Made by a program: the position numbers and the translations under genes
Shown here: in pieces, positions 62,008-64,000 of the stretch
How positions within the stretch are numbered: the stretch's first letter is position 1
Layout of the letters: every line of letters begins with the position of its first letter
Notes under the pieces: model-generated
The model's input: only the letters and a program-made list of their open reading frames with translations
Told to the model about the DNA's origin: nothing
The model's database searches: none
NCBI GenBank assembly: GCA_946800325.1
Contig: OX326956.1
Span: 47,911,052-47,975,051, forward strand
DNA from: Luzula sylvatica
Taxonomy: Eukaryota; Streptophyta; Magnoliopsida; Poales; Juncaceae
Direction of reading: 5' to 3'
Length of the DNA: 64,000 nucleotides

Positions 62008-62035
62008 CCGCAGCGAAGCGCGGGTATTATCCTAG
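62008..62035 (+). mobile_element. Helitron-type 3' terminus (plus orientation)
   Basis: CCGCAGCGAAGCGCGG hairpin is followed by GTATTATCCTAG and T. It belongs to the same terminus family as 32868-32895. Body to the left, 5' end not located. Confidence 0.6.
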
Positions 62036-64000
62036 TATTAAACAATTGGTACCAACTGTGTTGCACTTTGATTCCTAAATTCTCAACTTTCCTGTCATTA
62101 TGGAGGTAAACAAATATAAGAACAACACTATTAAATAGGGAGGAAAACACATTCTGGATGTAAGAACTAAATAGAAACCCGAAAACTAATTTCAGTACCA
62201 TCTATATTTTTTAACGAACTGGAATCCATAAATTGAAATGTTTTCAATGTTTCAAACTAGCAACAACTATAAATGTTTTCACAATCCCATTCTTACAATT
62301 ATACCCAACCAATAACTCAAAATTTTCATATATAGTAAATTTCAAAATGTGACCACAATATTATCATATTTCATCAAGTCCTTAAATTTACCAGGTTTCC
62401 AAATTAACAAACAAGTTCAATAATCCATTTTTTTCTAAATATATCCTAAAATATCTTAACACGACAACAATTTCCCAAATAATGAAAGCCTAATCACCAC
62501 CATCCTTGTCGTCAATTCCATGACACCAACTTAGCTTTCTGCGAATAACACAAATAGAAAGGAGCGAATAATCAAATTAGCATTTTAATATATATATTAG
62601 GATCTAAATTCTGTACTTACAAAAATAAAGGAGCGAATAATTCAAACTGCGACAGTACATGTGAAAAATAGACAAATTTACAGACCAGACCATCAATTCA
62701 GAAATTTTCAAACCAAATTCTTTCGGCATACCATCGAACTGGAGGCGCTTGTTGGACCAAATTCTTTCGACAATTTACTACAATTCAGCAATACCGACTT
62801 TTACAGTCAAATGAGAAATTCGCGGATAAGTCTTAAGAGTTATATGAGAATCAAAATTTGGAGTATACGAGCATCAACAAGAAACTGAGATTAGAACATC
62901 AATGCGGGTCAGAGCTAATAGTTTATGGCTATATGAGCAACCAGAACCGAAATTGAGCAATTATAACTCAAATTGAACAAGATTTGTCCAAGTTATATTC
63001 GTTTACAAGTGGTATTCACTGGGAAATAAGTTTCAGTATCCAAAATTAAATAGCAGTGATTCATGATAACATGGAAATTTGTAAAAAATTCCCCAAGTTA
63101 TATGAGAATTGGGATAAGAATTATAACACCAATTGGAACTTAAATAAAAACCAGTATGATTAGGCCTAGTAATTGAGGTATATATGAGCAATTAGATGTG
63201 AAATTGAGAAATTATACCTAATCGATCATTTACACAAGCAAGAGTTACCTTATCATTAAAAGAAGAAAACAATGAGTCCTCTCGCATGGATCGATTAGAG
63301 ATTTCTCGCCTCAATACTAGAAGAAAGATAGACGAGACGATTAAGGTTCCCTCCTCAGCCTTGGGAGAAGTTTCCTCGCCTCTGTGTCCCCGCGCAAGGG
63401 TTTGGTTCCGTCGCCAAGTCGCCAGAAGAAGGGGCGAATCGATCTCCTTGACACTATCGCTAGAACAAGAGGCGAATATTTGGCCATGGGAGACTAAGTT
63501 TTGTGGTTAGAGCGAACTAACGAAGTGGAAGAAGGTAAGAGTGAGACGGAGATGAATAAACGGATGAAGATACATCACTGTTCCGTCTATTCTTTGAGCA
63601 CAGATCTTAAGACCATCCAACGGTAGAAAGATTCTAAGTACCAATTAGGAGATACTTAATTAAGTATGTTAGCTTCTCAAACCGAATTAATAAAGTGCCA
63701 AAGATTTAGTACTTAATGTTTTTTAACCATTGAATTTGCATTGAGATTTGTGCATTTGATGATCATGAAATAATATACGTTTTCGTAGTTCAACACGTTT
63801 TTGGAACAAAATCCGTTTTAATCAAAATAGATATAAATAATGTGTGAAAAGGGAGAATAACACTCACGATATCGTAAGCAAAATAATTTCTATTTTCATA
63901 ACTTAGCTCGGTTTTTAGAATAAAACTCGTTTGATCAAAAATAACCAAAATAAGTAGAATTTATAATTTTAATAAAGGATAAGTGAGAATAACACTCACC
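62036..64000. other. Right-end spacer, no gene recognised
   Basis: A 74-aa frame at 63286-63510 lies in a less AT-rich patch and resembles no family I know. Near the edge, gagaataacactcac occurs twice (about 63851 and 63985), so a repeat continues past the window. Confidence 0.4.

Overview
This window is nuclear DNA from a flowering plant, most likely a eudicot. It is AT-rich (roughly 30% G+C by eye) and intron-dense. It holds three confidently recognised single-copy plant genes inside a thick layer of transposable elements. All genes were modelled by hand from GT-AG splice sites and reading-frame continuity. Species cannot be named from the sequence alone.

Genes. (1) 2-946 (+): the 3' four exons of the mitochondrial F1-ATPase assembly factor ATP11/ATPAF1, cut by the left edge. 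(2) 4431-7577 (+): a complete 16-exon API5-like gene (apoptosis inhibitor 5 family, 544 aa) ending in an RGG tail. (3) 12351-15522 (-): a complete 12-exon gene for a synaptotagmin-like SMP + C2 protein of the NTMC2T6 (At1g53590-like) type, 664 aa. (4) 26743-32315 (+): exons of an unrecognised gene that appear to be split by a LINE.

Mobile DNA. The window holds an L1-type LINE with an intact 1109-aa ORF2 (about 27.3-31.2 kb). It also holds an 8.2-kb Ty1/copia element on the minus strand (34755-42965). The copia LTRs differ at one position in 1012, yet its coding region is dead. A frameshifted second LINE fragment lies near 9.2 kb and a Mutator transposase remnant near 50.3 kb. At least eight short hAT-type elements were delimited, most by 8-bp target-site duplications. 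Mutator-type elements with 9-bp duplications sit at 2.07-4.22 kb and 21.4 kb, with related undelimited ones at 33-34.5 kb and 51.9 kb. A PIF/Harbinger-like element is at 44.4-45.2 kb, and Helitron-type 3' ends occur at six places.

Layout: 0-7.6 kb, ATP11 and API5 with MITEs between them; 7.6-12.3 kb, spacer with a MITE, a LINE fragment and a Helitron end; 12.3-15.6 kb, the SMP/C2 gene; 15.9-25.7 kb, AT-rich spacer with hAT/MULE MITEs and a C-rich minisatellite; 25.7-32.3 kb, a 66-bp tandem array and the LINE-split gene; 32.8-34.6 kb, Helitron ends and a MULE-like element; 34.7-43 kb, the copia element; 43-64 kb, decayed transposons and AT-rich spacer with no recognisable gene. The host genes have unrelated roles (mitochondrial ATP synthase assembly, cell-death/RNA-linked scaffold, membrane-contact lipid transfer), so no functional cluster is implied.

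Most interesting points: a copia element that looks young by its LTRs but has long-dead coding sequence, suggesting mobilisation in trans; an array of 15 near-palindromic TCCGTTRYAACGG motifs in its leader; and several unrelated hAT families with independent arrays of short CGG-containing motifs.
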